Assembly: GCF_023516455.1 (NCBI RefSeq)
Contig: NZ_JAMGBA010000001.1
Coordinates: 496,001 to 560,000, forward strand
Direction of reading: 5' to 3'
Length of the DNA: 64,000 nt
From: Sphingomonas caseinilytica
GTDB taxonomy: Bacteria; Pseudomonadota; Alphaproteobacteria; Sphingomonadales; Sphingomonadaceae
Shown here: piece by piece, positions 33,157-42,731 of the stretch
Layout: every line of letters starts with the position of its first letter
Position numbering within the stretch: the stretch's first letter is position 1
Translations under genes and position numbers: made by a program
Notes under the pieces: model-generated
Told to the model about the DNA's origin: nothing
Database searches by the model: none
Seen by the model: the letters and a program-made list of their open reading frames with translations, nothing else

Positions 33157-33490
33157 TGATCGGTGTGACCCGGTCGATCGTGTAAGGTTTTTCGATCATC
33201 GGGGCGTTCTTGAATTCAGCCGGGGGCGGATCGACATGCCCGCCGCTGGCTAGCACGAAGGGCGTGCCCTTTTCGCGCAAGGCCGTGGCAACCGGCCAGA
33301 CATTCTCGCCCTTCAGATTGACGTCGAGGATCGCCAGATCGAAGTCGATCTTCTCTACGGCTTCCAATGCGGAGCTGACACTGTCGCAACTGCCACTCAC
33401 CTCATGCCCCAATGAATGGAGGAAATCCTCCAGCATCATGGCAATCAGCGGCTCGTCCTCGACGATTAGGATGGAACGCGAACCCGACAT
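33134..33490 (-). CDS. Single-domain response regulator
   Basis: 118 residues forming a lone receiver: acidic pair EDE near residues 11-13, phospho-acceptor in LAILDVNLKGENVWPV, the switch residue in LASGG and the Lys in IEKPYT. The loop GENVWPVATALREKGTPFVLASG is the FixJ-independent, FAT-GUY-like pattern often seen in alphaproteobacterial receivers. It lies 39 bases after cckA and could act as an extra output or phosphate sink, which is inferred from position. Its 3' end overlaps the hydrolase start, so the two are coupled. Confidence 0.83.
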   Translation of the reverse strand: MSGSRSILIVEDEPLIAMMLEDFLHSLGHEVSGSCDSVSSALEAVEKIDFDLAILDVNLKGENVWPVATALREKGTPFVLASGGHVDPPPAEFKNAPMIEKPYTIDRVTPIIEAAFAS

Positions 33491-33529
33491 AGACCTAGGA
33501 AATAGCAGCCGTTTCGCCGGAGGAAAGGA

Positions 33530-35923
33530 TTAATTGCCGGACAACACTTTACGGACGGCTTCCGCAAGTTCCTGAACCGAAAAGGGCTTGGGCAGGAAGG
33601 CGACATTGGCGATGTCGATCGACTTTCTGAGCTGCTCCTCGGCATAGCCGGACATGAACAGGATCGGCAGTTCCGGCCGGGTCTTGCGCGCCTCGCGGAC
33701 CATGGTCGGCCCGTCCATCAGCGGCATGACCACGTCGGAGATGAGCAGGGCGATCTCATCGCCGCGGTCGATGATCTCCAGCGCTTCCTCGCCATTGTTG
33801 GCGGTCAGCACCTTGTAGCCGTGCCGGGTGAGCGCCCGTTCCGCGACTGTGCGGACCATCGGCTCGTCCTCGACCAGCAAGATGGTGCCAGTGCCCCAAA
33901 GCTCGTTTTCGCTCTCCTGCTTCTTCGATTTGCGCCCGCCCTTCTTCTCTTCCTCAACCTGGTGAACCGGCAGGTAGATGGTGAAGCGGGTACCGTCGCC
34001 GACCTTGGAATCGGCAAAGATATAGCCGCCCGACTGCTTGACGATGCCGTAGACGGTCGAAAGCCCAAGGCCCGTGCCCTTCCCGACTTCCTTGGTGGTG
34101 AAGAAGGGTTCGAACACCTTGCTCAGGATCGCCGCCGGAATGCCGGTCCCCGTGTCGGCGATCGACAGCGCCGAATAATCGGCGATGGGCAGGATCTCGC
34201 TGCCGAGGTCGGCGACCTGATTCGCCTTTACCGAATAGGTCTGGATGGTCAGCGTGCCGCCGCCCTTGGTGGCCATTGCATCGCGTGCATTGACGGACAG
34301 GTTGACGATCACCTGTTCAAGCTGCCCCGGATCGGCGCGGACCGGGCCAAGGTCGCGGCCGTGCTTCACCACGAGCTGGACGGTCTCGCCGAGCAGCCGC
34401 TTCAATAGGTGCGACACTTCACTGATGACGTCGGGCAGCTGAAGGATCTGGGGCCGCAGTGTTTGTTGGCGAGAGAAGGCGAGCAGCTGCCGGGTCAAGC
34501 CGGCGGCGCGGTTGGAATTGGATTTGATCTGCTGAAGGTCATCATAATCGGTGTCGCCGGGCGTGTGCCGCATCAGCATCAGGTCGCAGTGGCCGATGAT
34601 CGCCGTCAGGATATTGTTGAAGTCGTGGGCGACACCGCCGGCCAGCTGCCCGACGGCTTGCATCTTGGTCGCCTGCGCGATCTGGCGCTTAAGCTTCGCC
34701 TCTTCGCTATTGTCCTTGAGCAGCAGGAGCACCGCCGCATCGCCAAGCCCGCGAAGACCCGCCACGGTCAGTGCGACCGGCTCCGTCGGCTGGTGCTTCA
34801 GCCGGACCGGCAAGTCGCCCGACATGGACGGCCCGCGGGCGTTTCGGCGCACGGCATCGGCCACCGCCGCCTTATCCTCCTTGACCACCAGGTCGCCGGG
34901 ATAGGACGGCATGTCGCTCCCTGGAATTCCGCCGGCCTGGCGGAACGCCTTGTTCACCGTCAGGAAGCGGCCATCGCGATCGACCAATGCCAGACCGATC
35001 GGCAGCATTTCCAGCAGCACCTGGACATTGGTGGAGCTTGCAAGGCTTGGCCCCTGGTCGGCATCGAACAAGAGCAGGGTCGCCGCCGATTCCGCGTGAC
35101 CGATTTCGATCGGAACGGTGACGACGCGCATTGGTCGTGCATCCGGACCTTCCGCCATCAGCTTCACGGAGCCATCGCCGGCCGGCTCGATCAGGTCGGT
35201 GAACAATGGCGGCTGTTTGGTCGAGACCGTTCCGTCGAGCGCTCGATCCGAAAACAGGGCGTTCGCAGCCACCAGGCGGCCGTTGCCATCGACAAGGACG
35301 GCAAGCACGCCGGCGGCGGCCAGTCGTTCGCCGGTCTGCCCAGCAATTTGATTGGCGGCCGAATCCAGCGGATCTTCCCGAGATTCGCTAGTGAACCGCC
35401 AGAGAAGCAGGTCACGACCAATGCCGATCCGGCTAACCTCGACCCTGGCTTCGGCACCGCCCAAGACGGCGATATCGGACGATCCTTCGCCATCGCGCAG
35501 CGCCGCGTCCTTCAGCCGAACGAGCTTGGTTGATGCCGCCTTGTTGCGACCAACTTCGATCGGAGCAGGTGTTCCGTCGAACCGATCCTTGTACGCAATA
35601 TTGATGGCCTTCAGAGCGCCTTCGACGTCGGTAATTGCCGCCGGGTCGCTTGAAAGGTTGAGCGCCGAACCGGCCAAGGCCAGATCGGGGAGTACGATCG
35701 GTTCCACCTCGACCCGTCCGGCACTCCTCCGATCGATGACGAAGGCGGCGACCAGCATCCCGACAAAACCGGCCAGGAAGAGCCCGCCGTAAATCGGTTG
35801 GCCGATCAGGAAGAACAGCAGTGCCCCGCTGATGGCAGCGGCGGCAACCAGACCCGGCACAAGCCATTTGAAGCCGCCGTCCAGCGGCTCGACTTCACCA
35901 AGGTCTAGCTGCTCGTAAAGCAT
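33530..35923 (-). CDS. cckA: Cell-cycle hybrid histidine kinase CckA
   Basis: 797 residues. Two N-terminal membrane helices lie at about 20-40 and 45-64. Two PAS-like regions follow (about 190-290 and 300-405), with PLGLALVDRDGRFLTVNKAF-type sequence in the second. The HisKA phosphoacceptor is His433 in QLAGGVAHDFNNILTAI, typical of CckA. The HATPase has NLSVNARDAM and DTGTGIP, and the C-terminal receiver has Asp near 729 (LISDVVMPLMDG). CckA feeds phosphate through ChpT to CtrA and CpdR. It also starts one base after the next gene's stop in the same direction. A ctrA gene is not in this window. Confidence 0.93.
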   Translation of the reverse strand: MLYEQLDLGEVEPLDGGFKWLVPGLVAAAAISGALLFFLIGQPIYGGLFLAGFVGMLVAAFVIDRRSAGRVEVEPIVLPDLALAGSALNLSSDPAAITDVEGALKAINIAYKDRFDGTPAPIEVGRNKAASTKLVRLKDAALRDGEGSSDIAVLGGAEARVEVSRIGIGRDLLLWRFTSESREDPLDSAANQIAGQTGERLAAAGVLAVLVDGNGRLVAANALFSDRALDGTVSTKQPPLFTDLIEPAGDGSVKLMAEGPDARPMRVVTVPIEIGHAESAATLLLFDADQGPSLASSTNVQVLLEMLPIGLALVDRDGRFLTVNKAFRQAGGIPGSDMPSYPGDLVVKEDKAAVADAVRRNARGPSMSGDLPVRLKHQPTEPVALTVAGLRGLGDAAVLLLLKDNSEEAKLKRQIAQATKMQAVGQLAGGVAHDFNNILTAIIGHCDLMLMRHTPGDTDYDDLQQIKSNSNRAAGLTRQLLAFSRQQTLRPQILQLPDVISEVSHLLKRLLGETVQLVVKHGRDLGPVRADPGQLEQVIVNLSVNARDAMATKGGGTLTIQTYSVKANQVADLGSEILPIADYSALSIADTGTGIPAAILSKVFEPFFTTKEVGKGTGLGLSTVYGIVKQSGGYIFADSKVGDGTRFTIYLPVHQVEEEKKGGRKSKKQESENELWGTGTILLVEDEPMVRTVAERALTRHGYKVLTANNGEEALEIIDRGDEIALLISDVVMPLMDGPTMVREARKTRPELPILFMSGYAEEQLRKSIDIANVAFLPKPFSVQELAEAVRKVLSGN

Positions 35924-37993
35924 CTACCAGATACGTACCCGTTGCTCCGGCGACAAATACAGCTTCTGCCCCGGCTGGACATTGAAGGCGGGATACCATG
36001 GGTCGAGGTTGCGCACCACGGCGGCGCGCTGTTCCGATGGCGAGTGCGGGTCGGTGATCAGCCGCTGGCGAAGATTCGCCTCGCGATAGTTGCGCCGCCA
36101 CACCTGCGCCCAGCCGAGATAGAAGCGCTGGTCGCCGGTGAAGCCGTCGATCACCGGAGCTTCCGCGCCGCCCAGCGAATGCATCCAGGCGTCGTGGGCG
36201 ATGGTAAGGCCGGCCAGATCGCCGATATTCTCGCCCAGGGTCAAAGCGCCCTTCACATTGGCATCGGGGAAGATCTGGTAGGCATCATATTGCGCGATCA
36301 GCGCCTTGCCAGCCGCTTCGAACGCCTTTCGGTCGGCCTCGGTCCACCATTCGTTGAGACGGCCGTTCTCGTCATATTTCGCGCCCTGGTCGTCGAAATG
36401 GTGGCTGATCTCATGGCCGATCACCGCGCCGATGCCGCCATAGTTGAGCGCCGGATCGGCATTGGGATCGAAGAAGGGCGGTTGCAGGATGGCGGCCGGG
36501 AAGACGATCTCCTGCATGCCGAAATTGGCATAGGCGTTGATCGTCATCGGGGTCATACCCCACTCCCAACGGCGGATCGGCTCGCCGAGACGGGTGATGT
36601 TGTCGTTATGCGACCATTCGGCCGCGCGCATCGCATTGCCAAGCGGGTCGTCGCGGCGGATCTCCAGCGCCGAATAATTCTTCCATTGGGACGGATAGCC
36701 GATCTTGGTCCGGAAATTGGCCAGCTTGGCCTTGGCGCGGACCTTGGTTTCGGGCGCCATCCACGTCAGGCTGTCGATGCGCCGGCCCATGGCCGCAACC
36801 ACGTTACGGACCAGCTCGTCGGCCGCCGCCTTGGTTTCCGGCGGGAAGTGCCGCTCAACATAGATCTGGCTGACGTCGTCAGACAGGGAACCGGTGGTGA
36901 AGGTCACTGCCCGCTTCCACCGCTCCTCCTGCTGCGGCGTGCCCGACAGGGTCGTGCCGTAGAAGCTGAAAGCCTCCTTATCGAACGCGCTGGGCAGTAC
37001 GGCCGCAAACTGGTCGAGCGAACGGACCAGCAGCTGATCCTTCAGCACCTGCAGCGGTGCCCGCGACAATAGCCGGGCGATCCCGTTGACCGCGCTCGGC
37101 TGCGCGACGTTGATCTCGGTCGCAGCGCTCAGCCCGCTGTCACGCAGGAAGGTCGCCCAGTCGAAGCCCTTCGCGTCGGCCTGCACCTTCGCCAGCGGCA
37201 TGAGGTTATAGGTCTTAGTCGCGTCGCGGCTGTCGACCTGGGTCCAATGAACCTTGGCGACCTCCGTCTCGAAGTCGAGCACGGCCTTGGCCCGCGCGGC
37301 AGCATTAAGCTCACCCGCCAGGTTCAAGACATTGGTCATGTGCTGAAGATATGTCGCGCGGATGCCCTTCATCCGCTCGTCCTGGAGCAGATAATAGTCG
37401 CGGTCGGGCATGCCGATGCCGGACTGGAACATCTGCGTTACGTAGCGATCGGGGCTTTTGTCGTCCTGACCGACGTACAGGCCGAACGGAATGCCGATGC
37501 CATAGCGGCCCGCCTTGGCGGCCAGTGCGGCGTAGCCTGAGCGGTTGCTCAGGCCCTTGATCTCGCCGAGCCATGGCTGGATCGGGGCTAGGCCCTTGGC
37601 CTCGATCGCGGCGGTATCGAGGTAGCTGTTATAGACATTGCCGATCTTGCTGTTGGAGTCCCTGGCCGCTTCCTCGATGATGACCCGGGTGCGGTCCTTC
37701 GACAGGTCGTCCAGCTTGGTGAACATGCCATAGTTGGACTTGTCGGCGGGGATCGGCGTGTTCTTCGCCCAGGTCCCGTTCGAGAACATGTAGAAATTGT
37801 CGCCGGCCTGGACCGAGCGATCCATGCCGGCGGTGTCGAAGCCGAAGGTGCCGAGCTCGGGCTTCGGTGCCGGGGCCGGCGGCGGCGGCGGGGCCTCGGC
37901 TGGAGCTGCGGGAGCGGCCATTTCGGGCGGTGGGGTCGTCGTGCAGGCCGCAAGGGCGGTGGTTGCTGCGAGAAGGATAACCAAACGCTTCAT
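35924..37993 (-). CDS. Exported M13-family zinc metallopeptidase (lipoprotein)
   Basis: 689 residues from the ATG at 37993 (MKRLVILLAATTALAACTTT). It has a lipobox LAAC with the lipidated Cys at 16, followed by a proline/alanine-rich spacer. The neprilysin-type catalytic site is VIGHEISHHFDDQGA, with the third zinc ligand in GENIGDLAGL, and the conserved C-terminal W-R-(N)-Y region (WRRNYREANLRQRLITDPHSPSEQR). It cleaves peptides in the periplasm. A longer start upstream would overlap the DUF2062 gene and is rejected. Confidence 0.9.
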   Translation of the reverse strand: MKRLVILLAATTALAACTTTPPPEMAAPAAPAEAPPPPPAPAPKPELGTFGFDTAGMDRSVQAGDNFYMFSNGTWAKNTPIPADKSNYGMFTKLDDLSKDRTRVIIEEAARDSNSKIGNVYNSYLDTAAIEAKGLAPIQPWLGEIKGLSNRSGYAALAAKAGRYGIGIPFGLYVGQDDKSPDRYVTQMFQSGIGMPDRDYYLLQDERMKGIRATYLQHMTNVLNLAGELNAAARAKAVLDFETEVAKVHWTQVDSRDATKTYNLMPLAKVQADAKGFDWATFLRDSGLSAATEINVAQPSAVNGIARLLSRAPLQVLKDQLLVRSLDQFAAVLPSAFDKEAFSFYGTTLSGTPQQEERWKRAVTFTTGSLSDDVSQIYVERHFPPETKAAADELVRNVVAAMGRRIDSLTWMAPETKVRAKAKLANFRTKIGYPSQWKNYSALEIRRDDPLGNAMRAAEWSHNDNITRLGEPIRRWEWGMTPMTINAYANFGMQEIVFPAAILQPPFFDPNADPALNYGGIGAVIGHEISHHFDDQGAKYDENGRLNEWWTEADRKAFEAAGKALIAQYDAYQIFPDANVKGALTLGENIGDLAGLTIAHDAWMHSLGGAEAPVIDGFTGDQRFYLGWAQVWRRNYREANLRQRLITDPHSPSEQRAAVVRNLDPWYPAFNVQPGQKLYLSPEQRVRIW

Positions 37994-38030
37994 TACTCTC
38001 TCCCCAATTCCGATCGCCCCTTGACCGGGC

Positions 38031-38582
38031 TCACTCAGCGGTGGCGAAACGCCGGCGCCACTTGCGACCGACCCACCAGCGCCAAACGACAAGCGACACG
38101 ATATAACCGACAAGCGCAACCCCGAGGCCGATCAGGAACAGGCCCGATACCAGCGCCGGGGCGGCGTCCGAAAACAACCATTGCATCCACGTGCTGACGC
38201 TTTCGCCGCGCAGGGCCATGAAGCTCGCCAGGTCGGTGTGGAACCCGATCCTCCCGCCAACGTCGATCGCGGCAAGAAGGAAAAACGGAGTAGTCAGCGG
38301 ATTGGACAGGAAGGTCATCGCCGCCGCGATCGGGATGTTGGCCCGAAGCGGCATCGCGAGCAGCGCCGCGCCGACGATCTGAAGTCCCGGCACCATCAGG
38401 AAGATGCCAATGAACAGTCCCGCGAAAACAGCTCGGGGAACCGACCGGCGCGTAAAGCGCCAGAGCTCCGAATGCGCGATCCGTTGACCGAAAGGCTTCA
38501 GCCAGGGGCTCGCCAGCACCTCGTCGCGCGACGGCGTGTTCTTGTGCAGAAGTCGCTGAAAATAATTGATTGGCCCGCTCAT
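38031..38582 (-). CDS. DUF2062 membrane protein
   Basis: 183 residues from the ATG at 38582, two bases after the smpB stop. The DUF2062 signature is FAGLFIGIFLMVPGLQIVGAALLAMPLRANIPIAAAMTFLSNPLTTP, followed by a second hydrophobic pair near residues 135-165 and a basic C-terminus (RWWVGRKWRRRFATAE). The family is found next to envelope and glycosyltransferase genes, but its molecular role is unknown. The coupling to smpB is tight. Confidence 0.86.
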   Translation of the reverse strand: MSGPINYFQRLLHKNTPSRDEVLASPWLKPFGQRIAHSELWRFTRRSVPRAVFAGLFIGIFLMVPGLQIVGAALLAMPLRANIPIAAAMTFLSNPLTTPFFLLAAIDVGGRIGFHTDLASFMALRGESVSTWMQWLFSDAAPALVSGLFLIGLGVALVGYIVSLVVWRWWVGRKWRRRFATAE

Positions 38583-38584
38583 TA

Positions 38585-39067
38585 TTATCCGTTTTGCCTC
38601 AACAGCCGGCCCTGTTCCCGCTTCCAGTCCCGCTCTTTGATCGTTTCCCGCTTGTCGTGGGCCTTCTTGCCCCGCGCCAGTGCCAGTTCGACCTTCGCGC
38701 GCCCCCGCGTATTGAAATAGATGGAAAGCGGCACGAGCGTTAGCCCCTGACGCGTGATCGAGCCATGCAGTTTGTCGATTTGTTTGGCTCGCAGCAGAAG
38801 TTTCCGGCGGCGGCGAGGCTCGTGGTTCATCCAGCTGCCGGCGCCATATTGCGGAATATGGCTGTTGATCAGCCACACTTCCTCGCCCTCGACCGTGGCA
38901 TAGGCTTCCGCGATTGAGCCTTCGCCCGTCCTGAGCGCCTTTACCTCTGTGCCCTGCAGTTCGATCCCCGCCTCGAACCGATCTTCGACGAAATAGTCGA
39001 AGCGTGCGCGCCGGTTCTCGGCGACGACCTTCGCTTTGTCGAATTCAGTGATCGGGGCCTTGGACAC
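38585..39067 (-). CDS. smpB: SsrA-binding protein SmpB
   Basis: 160 residues. The OB-fold core is [41 protein letters not shown], followed by [36 protein letters not shown] and [27 protein letters not shown]. The basic C-terminal tail enters the empty mRNA channel. It delivers tmRNA to stalled ribosomes. No ssrA gene was seen nearby in this window. Confidence 0.96.
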   Translation of the reverse strand: MSKAPITEFDKAKVVAENRRARFDYFVEDRFEAGIELQGTEVKALRTGEGSIAEAYATVEGEEVWLINSHIPQYGAGSWMNHEPRRRRKLLLRAKQIDKLHGSITRQGLTLVPLSIYFNTRGRAKVELALARGKKAHDKRETIKERDWKREQGRLLRQNG

Positions 39068-39109
39068 GGGCGGAGCCTTAGACGGGTGACTGCTGCAATG
39101 CCAAGTGGC

Positions 39110-39676
39110 CTAGGCGCCGATGGCAACCGGCGCCACCTGGACGGCATAGGCAAAACAGACAAGCAGCAGGGCGACGATGTGAAACGGCCGCCAGCGAACG
39201 AACATCAGGCTGATATAGGTCCCAAGAAGGAAAAGCCCAAGGAACAGGGAATTGTTGATCGGCTCATGGCCCGGTGCGTAAAAGATGTAGCGATAGCCGG
39301 TGAACAGGATGAGCCCGGCAACCAGCGCTCCGTAGGTAACCTTTCGCGACGCCATATAATGGTCCCGCAGGTCGACCTGTCCGCTCTCGGGTGGCTCGGG
39401 TAGCGCAGCCGCGGCAACGACATAGACGGCCAAGAGCTTCAGGACCTGCAGCAGGCTTTGCGGGACCGTCACCTCAACGAGGTCGCGGTCGTGCCACTGG
39501 TCGACCCAGACGAATACGACGATCATCACGACTAGCGCCCCCTGGAGCAGCGGCTCGATCGCCCAGCGGACCCGCGAACCCGCCCGCAACAGTTGCTGAA
39601 AGCTATTGGCAAGCTGCGTCAGCGCCAAGGCCAGGATGACCGAGGTGAGCCCGAAGAACAGCTCGAAGGGCGTCAT
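39110..39676 (-). CDS. Multi-span membrane protein of unknown function
   Basis: 188 residues with five or six hydrophobic spans (about 5-25, 42-60, 80-95, 115-133, 145-163, 166-185). The segment FELFFGLTSVILALALTQLANSFQQLL and a central HYMASRKVTYGALVAGLILFTGYRYIFYAPGHEPINNS are distinctive, and I do not recognise a named domain. Its stop lies about 40 bases after the smpB start, and it begins two bases after the dapA stop, so it is probably in the same transcript as dapA. Confidence 0.7.
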   Translation of the reverse strand: MTPFELFFGLTSVILALALTQLANSFQQLLRAGSRVRWAIEPLLQGALVVMIVVFVWVDQWHDRDLVEVTVPQSLLQVLKLLAVYVVAAAALPEPPESGQVDLRDHYMASRKVTYGALVAGLILFTGYRYIFYAPGHEPINNSLFLGLFLLGTYISLMFVRWRPFHIVALLLVCFAYAVQVAPVAIGA

Positions 39677-39679
39677 CCC

Positions 39680-40552
39680 CTAGATGAGCCCCGCGTGGGC
39701 CAGTGCCGCATCGACCGCCTTCCGCGAAGCATCGGACGGCTCCGTCATCGGTGCGCGAAGCTCGATAGAAAAGCCGGGGCGAACCCGCGACATCGCATAT
39801 TTGACCGGTCCGGGCGACGCGTCGGTGAACAGGGCAGTGTGGAGCGGATAGAGCCGGTCCTGAAGTACCAGCGCTTCGTCCCACCGACCCTCGCGCATCG
39901 CTTCCTGGAACTCGGCACAGAGGCGCGGCGCGACATTTGCCGAGACGGAGATGCAGCCGACGCCGCCCATCGCATTGAAAGCCAATGCGGTCTCGTCATT
40001 GCCGCTCAGCTGAACAAACTGTTCTCCGCAGGCCCGGCGCTGGTCGGAAACCCGCCCAAGATTACCGGTGGCATCCTTGACCGCGATCACGTTCGGCAGA
40101 CGTGAAAGCCGCGCCATTGTCTCGACCGCGATGTCAGTGATGGTGCGAGCCGGCACATTATAGAGGACGACCGAGATGCCGAGGTCTGCGACCGCCGCAA
40201 GGTGATTGTAGATCCCGTCCTGGTTCGGCCGATTGTAATAGGGCGGCACATGCAGCACGGCGTCGGCGCCGGCCGCTTTGGCGGAACTGGTGAGCTCGAT
40301 CGCATGGGCGGTGTTGTTCGAACCGCAACCGGCGATCACCGGCACCCTGCCCCGCGCCACTTCGACCGTGATCTCGATGAGCCGCCGATGCTCCTCGGTC
40401 GTTAGCGTCGCCGCCTCGCCAGTAGTGCCGCAGGGCACCAGCCCGTTCGACCCCTCGTCGATCTGCCACTCGACCAATTCACGGAACGCCGCTTCATTGA
40501 CTCGGCCCGCCGCAAAAGGAGTCACCAGTGCTGGTATCGACCCGAAAAACAT
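39680..40552 (-). CDS. dapA: 4-hydroxy-tetrahydrodipicolinate synthase DapA
   Basis: 290 residues, the normal length. The Schiff-base lysine is Lys159 in VIAVKDATGN, the catalytic tyrosine is Tyr131 in VVLYNVPART, and the GTTGE motif covers 42-46. It condenses pyruvate with aspartate semialdehyde in the lysine and diaminopimelate pathway, which supplies the cell wall. It is divergent from slt across about 93 bases. Confidence 0.95.
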   Translation of the reverse strand: MFFGSIPALVTPFAAGRVNEAAFRELVEWQIDEGSNGLVPCGTTGEAATLTTEEHRRLIEITVEVARGRVPVIAGCGSNNTAHAIELTSSAKAAGADAVLHVPPYYNRPNQDGIYNHLAAVADLGISVVLYNVPARTITDIAVETMARLSRLPNVIAVKDATGNLGRVSDQRRACGEQFVQLSGNDETALAFNAMGGVGCISVSANVAPRLCAEFQEAMREGRWDEALVLQDRLYPLHTALFTDASPGPVKYAMSRVRPGFSIELRAPMTEPSDASRKAVDAALAHAGLI

Positions 40553-40645
40553 GAATATTTTCCTTTGCTTGAACTTGCAGCGGCGTTCGGCGTTCGCAAA
40601 ATTGAAGCCAGTTGTTCAGCGGCTGATAAGGACTCGGGGGTGATA

Positions 40646-42634
40646 ATGTCCAGTATGAGGAGCGTGGGTCTATTCAGTTCGATTCTGTTGTCGTCCGTGG
40701 CCGTCGCCTCGGTCCAGCAGACCGGTACAACGCCGGCGGCCGCAACCGCTGCAGCGCAGGCAAGCAGCCAATCCTCCGCTTACGAGATTAATTATGCCCT
40801 GGCCGACTGGCGCCGGCTTCGTCAGAGCAGCGGCTATTCCTTCGCCGACTATGCGCGCTTCGTGAATGCCAATCCCGGCTGGCCGGGCGAAAGCGGTCTC
40901 CGCAGGAGCGCGGAAAAGCAGATGCGCCCGGGCGAAAATGCCAACACGGTCCTCGCATTCTACCGCACCAGCGAACCGCAAAGCGGCAACGGCTGGGCGC
41001 GCCTCGCCGAAGCCTATCAGGCGACCGGCAAGCCCGCCGAAGCACTGGCGGCAGCCCGAGGAGCCTGGGTATCCGGCGACCTCAGCCAATATGACGAGCA
41101 ACTGCTCTTCTCGCGGTTCAGCTCGCAACTCACGGCCGCTGATCACGACAGACGCATCGACGCGCTTCTGTTCGACAAGAAGACGACCGACGCTTACCGG
41201 ATGCTGCCCTATTCAAGCCCTGGACGGCGCGCGGCGCTTTCGGCTCGCATCGCAATGCTGTCCCGGACGGCCGATGCCGAGCAGCGATACCAAGCGGTCA
41301 TCAACCAGGTGACCACCGATGCAGGCCTGATGATGGATCGCGCCCGCTATCTTCGTGATGGCGGCTACACGGTTGCGGCGCGCCAGCTATTCGCCCGGCA
41401 GCATAATTTCACCCAAAAGCCCGCCGACGTCGACCGTTTCCTCGACATGATGGTCCTCCTGTCGAAGGAGGCCGCTTCTGACCGGCAGTGGCAGATTGCC
41501 TACGACATCACCCGGCAAGTTGACGACGTGTTCGGACCCGGTGTCGACATCAGCCTCAAGGATTATGGGATCCGCGACAAATATACGACGCTGACCTGGA
41601 CTGGCGGGACCGTCGCGCTGGAGCGGATGAACCGTGGCCGTGACGCGATCGCTCTGTTCGACAAATATGCAGGCGCCGGGCGTTCGCTGCAGGTCAAGAC
41701 CAAGGGCTGGTACTGGGCAGGCCGGGCTTCCTCTCAATCTGGCGATGCCTTGCGCGGCCGTAGCTACTTCGAACGCGCAGCCGCGACACCTGAACTTTTC
41801 TACGGACAGCTTGCGCTTGAGCGCCTGGGCCGGATCGTTCCTGCACCGGCGGCCAATCCGGCGGTGGCAGTCACCGACGTCCAGCGCCAGGCATTCAACC
41901 AGAAGCGGTTGGTCCGCGCCGTCCGCCTCCTCGGTCAGCAGCGCCTCTACAGCGAGCAGAGCCTGTTCGTTCGTGCCTTGTCGGAAGACATCGCGACTGA
42001 TGCCGATCGCCTGCTTGCCGTCGAACTTGGAACGCAGCTCTGGCGCCCGGACCTGGCCGTCTGGACGGCCCGGTCCGCTCGAAATGCCGGCAGCGCTTTC
42101 TACTACAAGGCAAGCTACCCCACCCACTCCGCCAGCGTGCCGTCAGGCCGTGCCTGGTCGTTGGTCCATGGCATCACCCGCCAGGAATCGAGCTTCGACA
42201 AGGCTGCTGTCAGCCATGCCGGCGCGCGCGGGATGATGCAGTTGATGCCCGGCACGGCGCGAGAGCAGGCGGGCAAGATGGGCTACGGCTATGACTATGG
42301 GCGGCTGACGACCGATCCCAGCTATAACGTCATGCTGGGCAGCGCCTACTTCCAGCGGCTCGTGAACATGTGGGACGGCAACTATCCGCTCGCGGTTGCC
42401 AGCTATAACGCCGGTGCCGGCAACGTCCGCAAATGGGTCAACAGCTATGGCGATCCACGCGGCAACGTCGACATCGTCAGCTGGATCGAGAAGATCCCGT
42501 TCGAGGAGACCCGCGGCTACGTCCAGCGCGTACTGGAGAACAGCGTGGTCTATGACCGGCTGAACCCGACGCTGCCGGGCCCGCAGCCTGTCCATATCTC
42601 TGCCTATCTCGGCAAGTCGTCGCGTCCGGGCTGA
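40646..42634 (+). CDS. slt: Soluble lytic murein transglycosylase Slt
   Basis: 662 residues from the ATG (MSSMRSVGLFSSILLSSVAVA), a signal peptide. The long helical superhelix with TPR-like repeats (WRLRQSSGYSFADYARFVN; GNGWARLAEAYQATGKPAEALAAA) precedes the C-terminal SLT domain, with the catalytic Glu in HGITRQESSFDKAAVSHAGARGMMQLMPGTA and the conserved YNAGAGNVRKW. It cuts the glycan chains of peptidoglycan to leave anhydro-ends. It is divergent from dapA. Confidence 0.93.
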   Translation: MSSMRSVGLFSSILLSSVAVASVQQTGTTPAAATAAAQASSQSSAYEINYALADWRRLRQSSGYSFADYARFVNANPGWPGESGLRRSAEKQMRPGENANTVLAFYRTSEPQSGNGWARLAEAYQATGKPAEALAAARGAWVSGDLSQYDEQLLFSRFSSQLTAADHDRRIDALLFDKKTTDAYRMLPYSSPGRRAALSARIAMLSRTADAEQRYQAVINQVTTDAGLMMDRARYLRDGGYTVAARQLFARQHNFTQKPADVDRFLDMMVLLSKEAASDRQWQIAYDITRQVDDVFGPGVDISLKDYGIRDKYTTLTWTGGTVALERMNRGRDAIALFDKYAGAGRSLQVKTKGWYWAGRASSQSGDALRGRSYFERAAATPELFYGQLALERLGRIVPAPAANPAVAVTDVQRQAFNQKRLVRAVRLLGQQRLYSEQSLFVRALSEDIATDADRLLAVELGTQLWRPDLAVWTARSARNAGSAFYYKASYPTHSASVPSGRAWSLVHGITRQESSFDKAAVSHAGARGMMQLMPGTAREQAGKMGYGYDYGRLTTDPSYNVMLGSAYFQRLVNMWDGNYPLAVASYNAGAGNVRKWVNSYGDPRGNVDIVSWIEKIPFEETRGYVQRVLENSVVYDRLNPTLPGPQPVHISAYLGKSSRPG

Positions 42635-42645
42635 TCCAAGCATTT

Positions 42646-42720
42646 GTCATTGCGAGCCGTCGTAGACGGCGCGGCAATCCAACACGCTCGACTGGATTGC
42701 TTCGCCTTGCTCGCAATGAC
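42646..42720. repeat. Dispersed palindromic repeat, copy A
   Basis: GTCATTGCGAG at the left and CTCGCAATGAC at the right are perfect 11-bp inverted ends around a core with TGGATTGCTTCGCC. The same element occurs at 56692-56756. It lies between slt and greB and resembles the REP-like repeats scattered through sphingomonad genomes. It may act as a transcript-end structure. Confidence 0.8.
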
Positions 42721-42731
42721 AGAGAGTTGAG